The notes under the pieces: generated by a model
Seen by the model: the letters and a program-made list of their open reading frames with translations, nothing else
Database searches by the model: none
Told to the model about the DNA's origin: nothing
Origin: Salinilacustrithrix flava
GTDB taxonomy: Bacteria > Actinomycetota > Acidimicrobiia > Acidimicrobiales > Salinilacustritrichaceae
Length of the DNA stretch: 64,000 nt
NCBI GenBank assembly: GCA_024128875.1
Contig: JAMYFF010000001.1
Location: 930,001-994,000, forward strand
Direction of reading: 5' to 3'
Made by a program: the position numbers and the translations under genes
Shown: in pieces, positions 8,374 through 17,214 of the stretch
How positions within the stretch are numbered: position 1 is the stretch's first letter
How the letters are laid out: each line of letters opens with the position of its first letter

Positions 8374-9195
8374 GTGCGCATCCTCGTGACAAACGACGAC
8401 GGGATCGACTCGCTCGGCCTGCACGTCCTCGCCCGCCGGCTCACCGAGGTCGGCGACGTCGTGGTCGTCGCCCCCGACCGGGAGTACTCGGGCTTCGGCG
8501 CCGCGCTCGGCACCCTCCACCTCATGCAGCCCGAGGTGCAGCGGGAGCACATCGACGGCGTCCCGGAGGCGTGGTCGGTCAGCGGCCCGCCGGCCCTGTG
8601 CGTGTACTTCGCGCGGTTCGGGTGCTTCGGGGACATCGACCTGGTCGTCTCGGGCATCAACCCGGGCGCCAACACCGGCCGGGCGATCTACCACTCGGGC
8701 ACGGTCGGCGCCGCCATCACGGCCCGCAACGGTGGGCTCAACGGGGTCGCCGTGAGCCAGTCCGTGGTCGGGTTCGGCGTCGAGGGCCAGGGCTGGGACG
8801 AGATGATCCAGGACCAGCGATGGGACACGGCAGCCGAGGTCGCCGCCCGGGTCACCGAGGCGCTGATCGACGACCTGCCCGAGCCGCCCCTCGTGGTCAA
8901 CATCAACGTCCCCAACGTCGGGCTGGAGGAGATCACCGCCTGGCGCCACGCCGAGGTGGGCGCGATCCCGCCGCGGTCGATGTCGTCGGCCACCCTCGTG
9001 CCCCGCGAGGGCTACGAGGAGACCTTCACGGTGGCGATGGAGTGGGGCGACCCGGTCGAGCTGCCGATCGAGACCGATGGCGGCTCGGTGGAGGCCGGTG
9101 AGGTGTCGATCAGCTACCTGAGTCGCATCGTCCACGAGCCCGGCTCGACGATCCCCGCCATCGACGGGGTGCTGGACGGGCTGACCGGCGGCTGA
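8374..9195 (+). CDS. surE: 5'/3'-nucleotidase SurE
   Basis: A 273-residue SurE-family phosphatase that removes phosphate from nucleoside monophosphates using a divalent metal. The metal site is visible: D8-D9 in MRILVTNDDG, S39 in APDREYSG, and N96 in SGINPGANTGRA. These match the family in order and spacing. The GTG start is forced by the family N-terminus; AAGGAGG ends only 2 nt before it, unusually close. There is a C-terminal extension past the compact core, as often seen in actinobacterial members. The enzyme is cytoplasmic. It converges on the SDR gene with a 16-bp gap. Confidence 0.92.
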   Translation: MRILVTNDDGIDSLGLHVLARRLTEVGDVVVVAPDREYSGFGAALGTLHLMQPEVQREHIDGVPEAWSVSGPPALCVYFARFGCFGDIDLVVSGINPGANTGRAIYHSGTVGAAITARNGGLNGVAVSQSVVGFGVEGQGWDEMIQDQRWDTAAEVAARVTEALIDDLPEPPLVVNINVPNVGLEEITAWRHAEVGAIPPRSMSSATLVPREGYEETFTVAMEWGDPVELPIETDGGSVEAGEVSISYLSRIVHEPGSTIPAIDGVLDGLTGG

Positions 9196-9211
9196 CGTCG
9201 CCGACCGGGCG

Positions 9212-10024
9212 TCACCGCAGCGACGGGTGGGCCCGGGCCAGCACCGGCACCAGGACCTGGCGGGGCACCACGTTGGCGATCGCCGCACCGAGCCGGTTGA
9301 GCGGGCCCGGGATGCTGACCATGCGACCGTCCTCGAGGGCGTCCACCGCGATCCGGCCCACCTCCTCGACCGGGACCCACATGGCCTCGGGCAGGGGGTT
9401 GCCGTCGGCGAGGTCGTCCATGCCGGACGCGTGGCCGAACTCGGTGCGCACCGGGCCCGGGCACAGCGCGGTGACGGTGACCCCGTGGGGGCCGAGCTCG
9501 CCGGCGAGGGAGGTGGTGTAGGAGCGGACGAAGGCCTTGCTGGCGGCGTACCCGGCCTGGCCGGGCAGCGGCTGGTAGGAGGCGGTCGATGCCACGTTGA
9601 GGATCGCGCCTCGGCCCCGCTCGACCATGCCGGGCGCCACGAGCGCGCAGAGGTGGTCGACCGCCTCGACGTTGGTGCGCAGCATCTGGATCTCGCGGCC
9701 GGGGTCGACGTCGACGACGGGTCCGACGGTGGAGAAGCCGGCGTTGTTGACGAGGACCTCGGGCGTCAGCCCCCGCTCGGCAACGGCCTCCACGACGGCG
9801 CGGCGCTGCGCCGGCTCGGTCAGATCGGCCACCACGACCTCGGCCCGGATGTCGTGGCGCTCGGCCAGCTGGCCGGCCAGGGTCTCCAGGCGGTCGAGGC
9901 GGCGTGCGACGAGGGTGACACCGTGGCCCCGGGAGGCCAGGACGCGTGCGATCTCGGTGCCGATGCCCGAGGAGGCGCCCGTGACGATGCAGGTGCGATC
10001 CGGTGCGGGGGACGGGATGGGCAT
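9212..10024 (-). CDS. Short-chain dehydrogenase/reductase (SDR)
   Basis: A 270-residue classical SDR. The NAD(P)-binding motif TGASSGIG is at 15-22, NNAG at 93-96, and the catalytic set is S146, Y159 and K163 (GYAASK). VARRLDRL after the second strand has basic residues that favour NADPH. Family alignment suggests oxidation or reduction of an alcohol/ketone; substrate unknown. It starts 9 bp after the TauD-type dioxygenase stop and so is the last gene of a three-gene minus-strand set (transporter, dioxygenase, SDR). ATG 10024 is the first Met before the Rossmann fold. Confidence 0.9.
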   Translation of the reverse strand: MPIPSPAPDRTCIVTGASSGIGTEIARVLASRGHGVTLVARRLDRLETLAGQLAERHDIRAEVVVADLTEPAQRRAVVEAVAERGLTPEVLVNNAGFSTVGPVVDVDPGREIQMLRTNVEAVDHLCALVAPGMVERGRGAILNVASTASYQPLPGQAGYAASKAFVRSYTTSLAGELGPHGVTVTALCPGPVRTEFGHASGMDDLADGNPLPEAMWVPVEEVGRIAVDALEDGRMVSIPGPLNRLGAAIANVVPRQVLVPVLARAHPSLR

Positions 10025-10033
10025 GGCCCGAGG

Positions 10034-10948
10034 CTACGGGTGCTCCGCGGGGATCGGCTCCTCGCCGCGCACGGTGATCCGCCACATCTCCCGGCGCTGG
10101 CCGGCGTAGTCGGCGATCGGGTTGTGCAGGGTGCACCGGTTGTCCCAGACGGCGATCGAGCCCGGTCGCCAGCGGAACCGGCACGTGTACGCCGGGTGCT
10201 GGGAGACGTCGAAGAGGTGGTCGAGCAGCGCCCGGCTCTCGTCCGGCCACCAGCCCTCGATGGACTCCGTGTAGCCCCAGTTGACGAAGAGCGCCGTGCG
10301 CCCGGAGTCCGGGTGCCGCCGCAGGATCGGCTGGGCCCGCCGCAGGTGGGCGTCCTCGCCGTAGCGGATGGCCATGTTCTCCACGAGCTCGTTGTGCGTG
10401 GCCTGGGCGCCGTAGGCCTTCTGCGGCGAGTGCACGGCCCGCAGGCCGGCGAGGGTGGATCGCAGCCCGGGGGACAGGTGCTGGGCGGCGAGGTAGAGGT
10501 TGGCCCAGAGGGTGTCGCCGCCGTGGTCGGGCACGTCGTGGCCGTAGAGGATCGTGAACGCCGGCGGCTCCGCCTGGAAGGACCAGTCCGAGTGCCACGC
10601 GCCGCCGAAGACGAGCGGCACCTTCTCGTCGGCCTCCTTCACCACCTTCACCACGTGGGGGTGGGACTCGAGCCCGTCCACGAAGGGGTCGTCGCCGTAG
10701 GGGCCCCATCCGGACGCGAACGAGGAGAACGAGTCCAGGTCCAGTGACTGGTCCCGGAAGAAAACGACGAGGTGGTCGACCGAGGCTTGGCGCACCTCGG
10801 CCAGGGCGTCGTCGCCGAGCCGGGTCACGTCGAGGTGCGCGCCGCCGGGACCGAAGACCTCGGCACCGAGGGCGCCGGCGAGGGGGCGCACCTCGATGTG
10901 GTCGTAGCTGCGGGCCTCGTTGTTGGCGGCATCGGTGGCGAAGATCAT
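10034..10948 (-). CDS. TauD/TfdA-family alpha-ketoglutarate dioxygenase
   Basis: A 304-residue Fe(II)/2-oxoglutarate-dependent dioxygenase. H119 and D121 (AWHSDWSFQ) form the first part of the iron facial triad; VWDNRCTLHNP near residue 275 carries the distal His, followed by Arg-rich RREMWRITVRG that binds oxoglutarate. HGGDTLWANLYLA is also characteristic. Relatives hydroxylate taurine, sulfonates, phenoxyacetates or alkyl sulfates; which one applies here is not visible. ATG 10948 has CCAGGAGCACCCG upstream. It lies 46 bp after the AspT-like transporter, suggesting uptake and oxidation of one compound. Confidence 0.9.
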   Translation of the reverse strand: MIFATDAANNEARSYDHIEVRPLAGALGAEVFGPGGAHLDVTRLGDDALAEVRQASVDHLVVFFRDQSLDLDSFSSFASGWGPYGDDPFVDGLESHPHVVKVVKEADEKVPLVFGGAWHSDWSFQAEPPAFTILYGHDVPDHGGDTLWANLYLAAQHLSPGLRSTLAGLRAVHSPQKAYGAQATHNELVENMAIRYGEDAHLRRAQPILRRHPDSGRTALFVNWGYTESIEGWWPDESRALLDHLFDVSQHPAYTCRFRWRPGSIAVWDNRCTLHNPIADYAGQRREMWRITVRGEEPIPAEHP

Positions 10949-10994
10949 CGGGTGCTCCTGGCTGGGACGGCTGGACCCATTGGAGCGCACCTGC

Positions 10995-12545
10995 TCACAG
11001 GCGGACCAGCAGCTGGGCCAGGACGATCTTGGCCACCATGGCTGCGGGGTACAGGGCGGTGTACCCGAGGGGCACCTGCGGGCTGTGGTCGCTGGAGGTG
11101 TCGGCGAAGGCCAGCACGGCCGGCTGGGTCTGCAGGCCGGCGACCGCGCCGGACGCGGCGGGACCCTCCAGGTGGGCGACGCGACCGACCGTCCATCGCA
11201 GCACCAGCATCGCGGTGGCCACGACGGCGATCGACGCAGCGACGACCTTCGCGCCCTCGACGGTGAAGGCCGAGGCGGCGAAGGCCTCGCCCGAGCGCGT
11301 GCCGACGGCCGCGAGGAACACGACCGTGCCGAGGTGCCGCAGGCCGGTGGAGACCTGGTGGCCGATGCTGAAGCTCACGGGTCCGAGCCGTCCGGCGGCA
11401 CCCAGCGCCAGGCCGGCCAGCAGCGCCCCGCCGCCGGCACCGAGGCGCAGGCCGCCCGGGAACGTGATCAGCCCGAACAGCACGCCGGCGACCAGACCGG
11501 CGGACAGGGCGACGAAGTCGATGTCGGTCAGCTGGGTCTCGGAGTCACCGAACAGGGCGCTCACGGCGTGCAGCTCGGCGACGGGTGCGACGACGCGGAC
11601 GCGGTCTCCGGCCTCGAGGACCATGTCCGGGCGGGCGACCATGTCCACGTCGCTGCGCCGCACCCGCGTCGCCGTCGCGCCGAAGCGCCCGGCCAGGTCC
11701 AGCTCGCTCAACCGGCGCCCGACCACGTCGGGGTCCGAGACGGTGATGCGCCGGAAGTCCACGGTCGAGCGGTCGAGCGCCACCGCACCCTTCTGGACGT
11801 GCTCGCCGAGCGCTTCGACCACGGCGGCGACCCGGTTCGCAGGGCCCACGACGGTGACCACGTCCCCCTGGAGCACCACGGTGTCGGGCGTGGCGACCTC
11901 GCTGGTGCCGGATCTGATGCACCGGCCGAAGGAGACGTCGGACGGGAGCAGGCCGAGCGGCATGCGCTCCCGCGTCACGAGCACGGCCCACGCCACGATG
12001 TCGTCGTCGGGCTCGGGGCCGGGGCCGGTGCGCAGCGCGGCCGACGCGGCCAGCAGCGCGACGAGCACGCCGGCCGGGTAGGCGATGGCGTAGGTGATCG
12101 CCGCGCCGGAGCCGTCGGGTCCCGTCGCATCCAGCACCGCGCCGAGGGCCGGCGTGTTCGTGGTGGACCCGGCGAACAGCCCGGCGACCTCGACGGATCC
12201 GAGGTCGAGGACCGCCCCCGCGCCGGCCGCCACGATCGCGGCGGCGCCGGTGGCGATGGCGACGACGGCCAGGGACCGCAGGCCGTTCCCCCGCAGACCG
12301 GCGACGAACGCGGGGCCGGTGGCCAGCCCGACCGTGTAGGTGAACAGGACGAGCCCGAGCTCCATGACGTCCTCGGAGAGCACGAGCTCGGGCTCGAGGC
12401 CGGAGGCGGCGAGCCCGGCGAAGAGCACCGCGGCGGGGCCGAGCCCGACGCCGCGGATGCGAAGACGGCCGACGGCCGAGCCGATCCCGATCACCAGGAA
12501 GAGCAGCAGGACGGGGTGATCGGAGATCAGGTCCACCGACGCCAT
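10995..12545 (-). CDS. AspT/YidE-type transporter with central RCK_C domains
   Basis: A 516-residue integral membrane protein with two hydrophobic halves (about 5-165 and 350-516) flanking a cytoplasmic region with two TrkA_C-like domains (about 185-330; DVVTVVGPANRVAAV and DRVRVVAPVAEL). This duplicated layout is that of aspartate:alanine exchanger family proteins (YidE/YbjL). GSTTNTPALGA and AGLQTQPAVLAFA are the paired signature loops of the two halves. The substrate is unknown; the downstream dioxygenase and SDR hint at an organic acid or sulfonate. Its start lies only 27 bp from the divergent patatin gene, so promoter regions overlap. Confidence 0.85.
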   Translation of the reverse strand: MASVDLISDHPVLLLFLVIGIGSAVGRLRIRGVGLGPAAVLFAGLAASGLEPELVLSEDVMELGLVLFTYTVGLATGPAFVAGLRGNGLRSLAVVAIATGAAAIVAAGAGAVLDLGSVEVAGLFAGSTTNTPALGAVLDATGPDGSGAAITYAIAYPAGVLVALLAASAALRTGPGPEPDDDIVAWAVLVTRERMPLGLLPSDVSFGRCIRSGTSEVATPDTVVLQGDVVTVVGPANRVAAVVEALGEHVQKGAVALDRSTVDFRRITVSDPDVVGRRLSELDLAGRFGATATRVRRSDVDMVARPDMVLEAGDRVRVVAPVAELHAVSALFGDSETQLTDIDFVALSAGLVAGVLFGLITFPGGLRLGAGGGALLAGLALGAAGRLGPVSFSIGHQVSTGLRHLGTVVFLAAVGTRSGEAFAASAFTVEGAKVVAASIAVVATAMLVLRWTVGRVAHLEGPAASGAVAGLQTQPAVLAFADTSSDHSPQVPLGYTALYPAAMVAKIVLAQLLVRL

Positions 12546-12572
12546 CCTGTCTGCCCTGGGCAGACTGCGCGT

Positions 12573-13514
12573 GTGGTCTCGGTGGCGCTCGTGCTCGGTG
12601 GTGGCGGCTTCGCCGGCGCGGCCTGGCACGGGGCGGTCCTGGCCGCGCTCGACGAGGCCGGATGGGACGCCCGGCGCGCCGATCTCGTGATCGGCACCTC
12701 GGCCGGCTCCAACGTCGCTGCGGTGCTGCGCCTCGGGGTGCCGCCCGCCGACCTGTTGGCCGGTGCGCTGGGTCGTCCGCTGAGCCCGGAGGGCGCGTCG
12801 CACGCAGCCCGCGCTGGCGGACCGATGGACCTGCCGGCGCCGAAGCTGGGCCTGGCCCGGCCGGTCGCACCCCGCCTCGCGCTCCGGGCCGTCGCCCGGC
12901 CGTGGCGGTTCAACCCGCTGCTGGCCTTGGCCGGGCTGCTGCCCACAGGCCGGGTGCCGACCGCCGTCATCGGCGACCGGATCCGAGCCACCCACGACGA
13001 TCCCTGGCCCGAGGATCCCACCTGGATCTGCGCGGTCCGCATGCCCGAGGGGCGCCGCACGGTGTTCGGGCGCGACGTGGACGCCGACCTCGCCACCGCG
13101 GTCGAGGCCTCGTCCGCGATCCCCGGCTACTTCGCTCCGGTCGAGCACGCAGGCGCCACCTACGTCGACGGCGGGGTGCACTCGCCGACCAACGCGGACC
13201 TGGCCGCCGGGCTCGGCTTCGACATCGTCGTCGTCTCCTCACCCATGTCGGGCACCCGTGCCGCGCTGCGGGCCGGCTGGACCGGTGCCCGACCGCTCCA
13301 CCGGGCGACCCTCGCCCGCGAGGTGCGGGCCCTGCGCCGCCACGGCACCCGCGTGCTGGTGCTGCAGCCCGGGCCGGAGGTGGTGGCCGCGGTCGGTCCG
13401 AGCTCGATGGATCCCGCCCGGCGCCGTCGGGTCGCCGAGGTCGCCCACGCCGACGTGCAGGCCCACCTGGCGAGCCCGCTCGTCGCCGACCGCCTCGACC
13501 TGCTGCGGTCCTGA
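12573..13514 (+). CDS. Patatin-like phospholipase
   Basis: A 313-residue patatin-domain protein. The oxyanion-hole glycines are in LVLGGGGFAGAAWHG (8-20), the nucleophile elbow is GTSAGS (S43), and the catalytic Asp is D199 in YVDGGVHSPTN, completing the Ser-Asp dyad. Expected activity is hydrolysis of acyl esters of phospholipids; it looks soluble. GTG 12573 places the glycine loop at the correct distance from the N-terminus; no clear ribosome site is seen. The gene diverges from the AspT-like transporter and is followed after 56 bp by an LLM oxidoreductase. Confidence 0.88.
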   Translation: MVSVALVLGGGGFAGAAWHGAVLAALDEAGWDARRADLVIGTSAGSNVAAVLRLGVPPADLLAGALGRPLSPEGASHAARAGGPMDLPAPKLGLARPVAPRLALRAVARPWRFNPLLALAGLLPTGRVPTAVIGDRIRATHDDPWPEDPTWICAVRMPEGRRTVFGRDVDADLATAVEASSAIPGYFAPVEHAGATYVDGGVHSPTNADLAAGLGFDIVVVSSPMSGTRAALRAGWTGARPLHRATLAREVRALRRHGTRVLVLQPGPEVVAAVGPSSMDPARRRRVAEVAHADVQAHLASPLVADRLDLLRS

Positions 13515-13570
13515 GCGCCCGGGCTCGCGGGTAGCGAGCGGGGACGACCGCCACGACGAGGAGGCACAGG

Positions 13571-14530
13571 ATGACGACGTACGGCTACTTCCTGTCCAGC
13601 GAGGAGCACACCCCCGCCCAGCTGGTCCGCCAGGCCGTCCTGGCCGAGGAGGCCGGGTTCGAGGCCCTCTGGATCTCGGATCACTTCCACCCGTGGAACG
13701 ACGCGCAGGGCGAGAGCCCGTTCGTGTGGGGCGTCATCGGTGCCATCGCCAACGCGACCTCGCTCCCGATCACCACCGCCGTGACGTGTCCGACGATCCG
13801 GATCCACCCGGCGATCATCGCCCAGGCCGCCGCGACCAGCGCGCTGCTCACGGAGGGGCGCTTCAACCTCGGGGTCGGCACCGGGGAGAACCTCAACGAG
13901 CACGTCCTCGGCGACCGCTGGCCGCCCGCCGACGTGCGCCTCGAGATGCTGGAGGAGGCCATCGAGGTCATGCGAGCGCTGTGGACCGGGGATCAGGTGA
14001 CCCACCGCGGCCGGCACTACACGGTGGAGAACGCTCGGCTCTACACGCTGCCCGAGTCGCCTCCGCCCGTCTACGTCTCCGGCTTCGGTCCCAAGGCGGT
14101 GTCCCTCGCCGCTCGCATCGCCGACGGCTACTGCGGCACAAGCCCCGACGCCGAGCTCGTCGGCCAGTACCGCAGCGAGGGCGGGTCCGGTCCGGCCCAG
14201 GCCGGTGTGAAGGTGTGCTGGGGCCCCGACCGCGACCGGTGCGTGCAGACCGCGCACCGGCTGTGGGGGCCCAACGGCGTCCCCGGGGAGGCGTCCCAGG
14301 AGCTGCCGATGCCGGCGCACTTCGAGCAGGCCGGCGCCCTCGTCACCGAGGAGATGGTGTCGGAGAAGTTCGCGTGCGGCCCCGACCTCGACGAGCACCT
14401 CGGCTCGATCGGCGAGTTCCGCGAGGCCGGCTACGACGAGATCTTCGTGTCCCAGATCGGCGAGACGTCCGAGGAGTTCTTCCGCTTCGCCCGCGAGGAC
14501 CTGCTCCCGGGGCTGCGCGACGCCGGCTGA
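13571..14530 (+). CDS. LLM-class F420-dependent oxidoreductase (G6PDH-like subfamily)
   Basis: A 319-residue luciferase-like barrel protein. MTTYGYFLSSEEHTPAQL, ISDHFHPWNDAQGESPFVW and GVGTGENLNEHVLGDRWP are hallmark segments of the F420-dependent glucose-6-phosphate-dehydrogenase-related subfamily. It should transfer hydride between F420 and an organic substrate that is not identifiable here. GAGGAGG sits 7-13 bp before the ATG. A probable hairpin terminator follows about 50 bp downstream. Confidence 0.87.
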   Translation: MTTYGYFLSSEEHTPAQLVRQAVLAEEAGFEALWISDHFHPWNDAQGESPFVWGVIGAIANATSLPITTAVTCPTIRIHPAIIAQAAATSALLTEGRFNLGVGTGENLNEHVLGDRWPPADVRLEMLEEAIEVMRALWTGDQVTHRGRHYTVENARLYTLPESPPPVYVSGFGPKAVSLAARIADGYCGTSPDAELVGQYRSEGGSGPAQAGVKVCWGPDRDRCVQTAHRLWGPNGVPGEASQELPMPAHFEQAGALVTEEMVSEKFACGPDLDEHLGSIGEFREAGYDEIFVSQIGETSEEFFRFAREDLLPGLRDAG

Positions 14531-14579
14531 GCACGGTCCCCGTCCGGTCGGAACGTCCCACGAGGCGGGCGTGAATGGC

Positions 14580-14606
14580 CCGGGGCCTTGTGACCTTCGG
14601 CCCCGG
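14580..14606 (+). terminator. Hairpin after LLM oxidoreductase
   Basis: CCGGGGCC and GGCCCCGG form an 8-bp perfect stem with an 11-nt loop, 50 bp after the stop at 14530. No T-tract follows, as is common in this kind of genome, so termination is inferred. Confidence 0.4.
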
Positions 14607-14684
14607 TGGCCTCCTGCGGCCGTCCGTATGGTTCTCCACATGCCCGATCGGGCGACGGAACACCAAGAGGCAAAGGACGCAACC

Positions 14685-15335
14685 ATGACCTTGACCGAGG
14701 ATCGCTCCTCCACCACCCCGCAGACTCCGGTCGACAAGCCGATCCCGGTGACCCGGCGTCGGATCGACCACCTCCTCATCGGCGCCGGCGTCCTCGCCGC
14801 CGTCGTGCTGGCCATCGCCGGCGGCCTGCTCACCTGGGGCAGCAACTTCGCCGAGGACTACGTGAGCGACGAGCTCACCGCCCAGAACATCACCTTCCCG
14901 CCCTCCGAGGCCCTCGTCGAAGATGGTCGCGAGGACCTGGCGGAGTACGGCGGCGAGCAGGTCACCACCGGCGAGCAGGCCGAGGCCTACGCCAGCTACA
15001 TCCAGGGCCACGTCGAGGCCACCGCCGGCGGCCTCACCTACGCCGAGATCCCGGACCGTGCGGCACGGACCGCCCTGCAGGAGGCCATCGACAGCGGCGC
15101 TCCCGAGGCCGAGATCGCCGAGCTGGAGCAGGAGGCGACCACCCTCAGCCAGCAGCGTGACACGGTCTTCAAGGGCGAGATGCTGCGAGGCACGCTCCTG
15201 AACGCCTACGCCTGGTCCACCATGGGCCAGATCGCCGGCATCGCCGCAACCGCCGCCTTCGCCGCAGCAGCGGTCATGGTGGTCCTGTCGGCCGCCGGTG
15301 CGATGCACCTCCGCAAGGTCGGCAAGACGGCCTGA
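14685..15335 (+). CDS. Two-TM membrane protein with extracytoplasmic helical domain
   Basis: A 216-residue protein: Thr/Pro-rich cytoplasmic start, TM1 about 29-48 (LLIGAGVLAAVVLAIAGGLL), a predominantly helical, acidic external domain (about 50-175), TM2 about 183-205 and a short basic tail. The external domain contains HVEATAGGLTYAEIPDRAAR and a Gln/Glu-rich heptad-like stretch. I recognise no named family; the layout is that of a membrane-anchored helical sensor or scaffold. ATG 14685 is chosen for the upstream AAGAGG/AAAGGA; an upstream in-frame ATG at 14640 would add 15 residues. Two hairpins follow the stop. Confidence 0.7.
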   Translation: MTLTEDRSSTTPQTPVDKPIPVTRRRIDHLLIGAGVLAAVVLAIAGGLLTWGSNFAEDYVSDELTAQNITFPPSEALVEDGREDLAEYGGEQVTTGEQAEAYASYIQGHVEATAGGLTYAEIPDRAARTALQEAIDSGAPEAEIAELEQEATTLSQQRDTVFKGEMLRGTLLNAYAWSTMGQIAGIAATAAFAAAAVMVVLSAAGAMHLRKVGKTA

Positions 15336-15372
15336 CGGAACCGGACCCGCTGAGCGGGTCTGCTCCGAGAGC

Positions 15373-15405
15373 GAAGAGCCCGGTGGCACCGCCACCGGGC
15401 TCTTC
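15373..15405 (+). terminator. Strong intrinsic-type hairpin
   Basis: A perfect 15-bp stem (GAAGAGCCCGGTGGC with its complement) and a 3-nt loop, 37 bp downstream of the membrane-protein stop. A smaller 7-bp hairpin (GACCCGC-TGA-GCGGGTC, 15344-15360) precedes it. Together they probably end the transcript. Confidence 0.7.
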
Positions 15406-15455
15406 CGCGTCCGGGCCGCCGACGCACGCGGCGTGCGGGTTGCCATGATCGTCCG

Positions 15456-16727
15456 GTGCGCCTGCTGCCGACGTCCCGCCCGATCCGCATCGGCCTGCTC
15501 GTGGCGCTCGTCGTCCTGGTGGGCCTCGGCGTCGCGTTCCGCCAGCAGGTCGGCGACGTCTACGGCTACGTCTTCCCCGACGGCATCGTCGACGACGCCG
15601 AAGACCGCACGAGCGCGCCGGCCCCGACGACGCCGGACGAGCCGACCACCTCCACGACGGCACCCTCCACCACGACGTCGCCGACGCCGCCCGAGACGGG
15701 AGAGGATCCGGCAGTGGTGCTGGAGCCGGTCGTCGAGCTGCCCGGTCCGTCGGCCGCGGTCGACCTGGCGGGACCGGGGCCGATCCTGGTGTCGACCCTG
15801 GACGGGCGCGTCCACGCCGTGGACCTCGACGCCGGGACGAGCGAGGTGGTCCTCGATCTGTCCGACCGGGTGTCGACGGGCGGCGAGCGGGGGTTGCTCG
15901 GGCTGGCGCTCGACCCGACCGGCGACCGCCTCTACCTGAACTACACCAACACCGCAGGCGACACCGAGGTGCGGTCGGTCGCCATGGACGGCGACCGGCC
16001 GGCCGAGTCGCCGGACTCGTCCGTGCTGCACCTCGAGATCGGCCAGCCCTACCGCAACCACAACGGCGGCAACCTGGTCTTCGGGCCCGACGGTGCCCTC
16101 TGGATCGGGGTGGGCGACGGGGGCAGCGCCAACGACCCGGCCGGCGTGGCCCAGGACCCCGACGTCCTGCTCGGCAAGATGCTCCGCGTCCTGCCCGACC
16201 CGGCGGGAGGCGTGGTGGCCCCGGCCTCCAACCCGGACTGGGGCGAGCGCCCGGAGATCTGGGCCATCGGGCTGCGCAACCCGTGGCGGTACTCCTTCGA
16301 CCGCGCCACCGGGCAGCTGTGGATCGCCGACGTCGGCCAGAACGCCCGGGAGGAGGTCACCGTCGTGGACCCGACCGCCGATCGGGTGAACCTCGGCTGG
16401 AACCGGCTCGAAGGCACCCGTCCCCTGGCCGGGGAGCCCGGTCCGGACCTCACCGACCCGCAGCTCGAGTACACCCACGACGAGGGGTGCTCGATCACCG
16501 GTGGTCACGTGTACCGGGGCGAGGACAACCCCTCGCTGCAGGGGTGGTACCTCTTCGGCGACTTCTGCGGTGGGTGGATCCGAGCGGTCCCGGCCGATGC
16601 CCCGGGGTCGCCGCCGGTGGAGCTGGTCTCGGGCTTCGGGCCGGTGCTGTCCTTCGCCGAGCTGGAGGACGGTGAGCTGCTCGTGCTGGGGCAGACGGGC
16701 GTCCACGCCGTCAGTGCGCCAGGCTGA
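15456..16727 (+). CDS. Membrane-anchored PQQ-type sugar dehydrogenase
   Basis: A 423-residue protein with an N-terminal anchor (about 10-27), a Thr/Pro/Ser-rich linker (about 48-80), then a six-bladed glucose/sorbosone dehydrogenase propeller. Family motifs seen in order are RGLLGLALDP, HNGGNLVFGPDGALWIGVGDGG split around residues 190-215, GLRNPWRYSFD, DVGQNAREEV and the C-terminal ITGGHVYRG and LFGDFCGG. It should oxidise aldose sugars or related polyols outside the membrane with PQQ or a similar cofactor; many homologues have unknown substrates. The GTG start gives a standard signal-anchor. Confidence 0.85.
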   Translation: MRLLPTSRPIRIGLLVALVVLVGLGVAFRQQVGDVYGYVFPDGIVDDAEDRTSAPAPTTPDEPTTSTTAPSTTTSPTPPETGEDPAVVLEPVVELPGPSAAVDLAGPGPILVSTLDGRVHAVDLDAGTSEVVLDLSDRVSTGGERGLLGLALDPTGDRLYLNYTNTAGDTEVRSVAMDGDRPAESPDSSVLHLEIGQPYRNHNGGNLVFGPDGALWIGVGDGGSANDPAGVAQDPDVLLGKMLRVLPDPAGGVVAPASNPDWGERPEIWAIGLRNPWRYSFDRATGQLWIADVGQNAREEVTVVDPTADRVNLGWNRLEGTRPLAGEPGPDLTDPQLEYTHDEGCSITGGHVYRGEDNPSLQGWYLFGDFCGGWIRAVPADAPGSPPVELVSGFGPVLSFAELEDGELLVLGQTGVHAVSAPG

Positions 16728-16764
16728 GGCATCGCACCATCGACCCAGGGGTAAGGGAGCGCGC

Positions 16765-17214
16765 ATGAAGGTCCTCATCGCTGTCGACGACGAGCCGGAG
16801 TCGGAGGACGCGATGTCCTTCGCCCAGGAGCTCGTCCCCGACGACGCCGCCGTCATCGTCGTGAACGTGGCCCGCAGCACCATCACGCCCTACGGCACGA
16901 TCGGAGGTCTCGGGGCGGCCTACGCCGGCAGCCCCACCCTCAGCGCCGAGGCCGACCTGCGGGCCCAGGAGCTGGCCGACCAGGAGGCGGCCCAGGTCGT
17001 CGAACGGGCCGGCGAGGCCCTGCACGCCGACGAGCGGCGGGTCGAGCACGGCGACGTCGGGCCGACCATCTGCAAGGTCGCCGAGGACGAAGGCGTCGAC
17101 CTCGTGGTCCTCGGCACCCACGATCGCAGCCGCTGGTCGCGCCTGTGGTTCGGCTCGGTGTCCGAGCACGTGGTGCGCCACGCGCCGTGCCCGGTGCTGG
17201 TGGTGCGGCGATGA
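16765..17214 (+). CDS. Universal stress protein (UspA family)
   Basis: A 149-residue single-domain Usp. MKVLIAVDDEPES starts with the conserved strand and acidic loop; VDLVVLGTHDRSRWSRLWFG followed by SVSEHVVRHAPCPVLVV is the C-terminal nucleotide-binding region (G-x2-...-G-S). The second Gly of the canonical ATP loop is replaced (GTHDRS), so ATP binding is plausible but not certain. AAGGGAG lies 6 bp before the ATG. A small Pro-rich ORF starts inside its stop codon. Confidence 0.88.
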   Translation: MKVLIAVDDEPESEDAMSFAQELVPDDAAVIVVNVARSTITPYGTIGGLGAAYAGSPTLSAEADLRAQELADQEAAQVVERAGEALHADERRVEHGDVGPTICKVAEDEGVDLVVLGTHDRSRWSRLWFGSVSEHVVRHAPCPVLVVRR

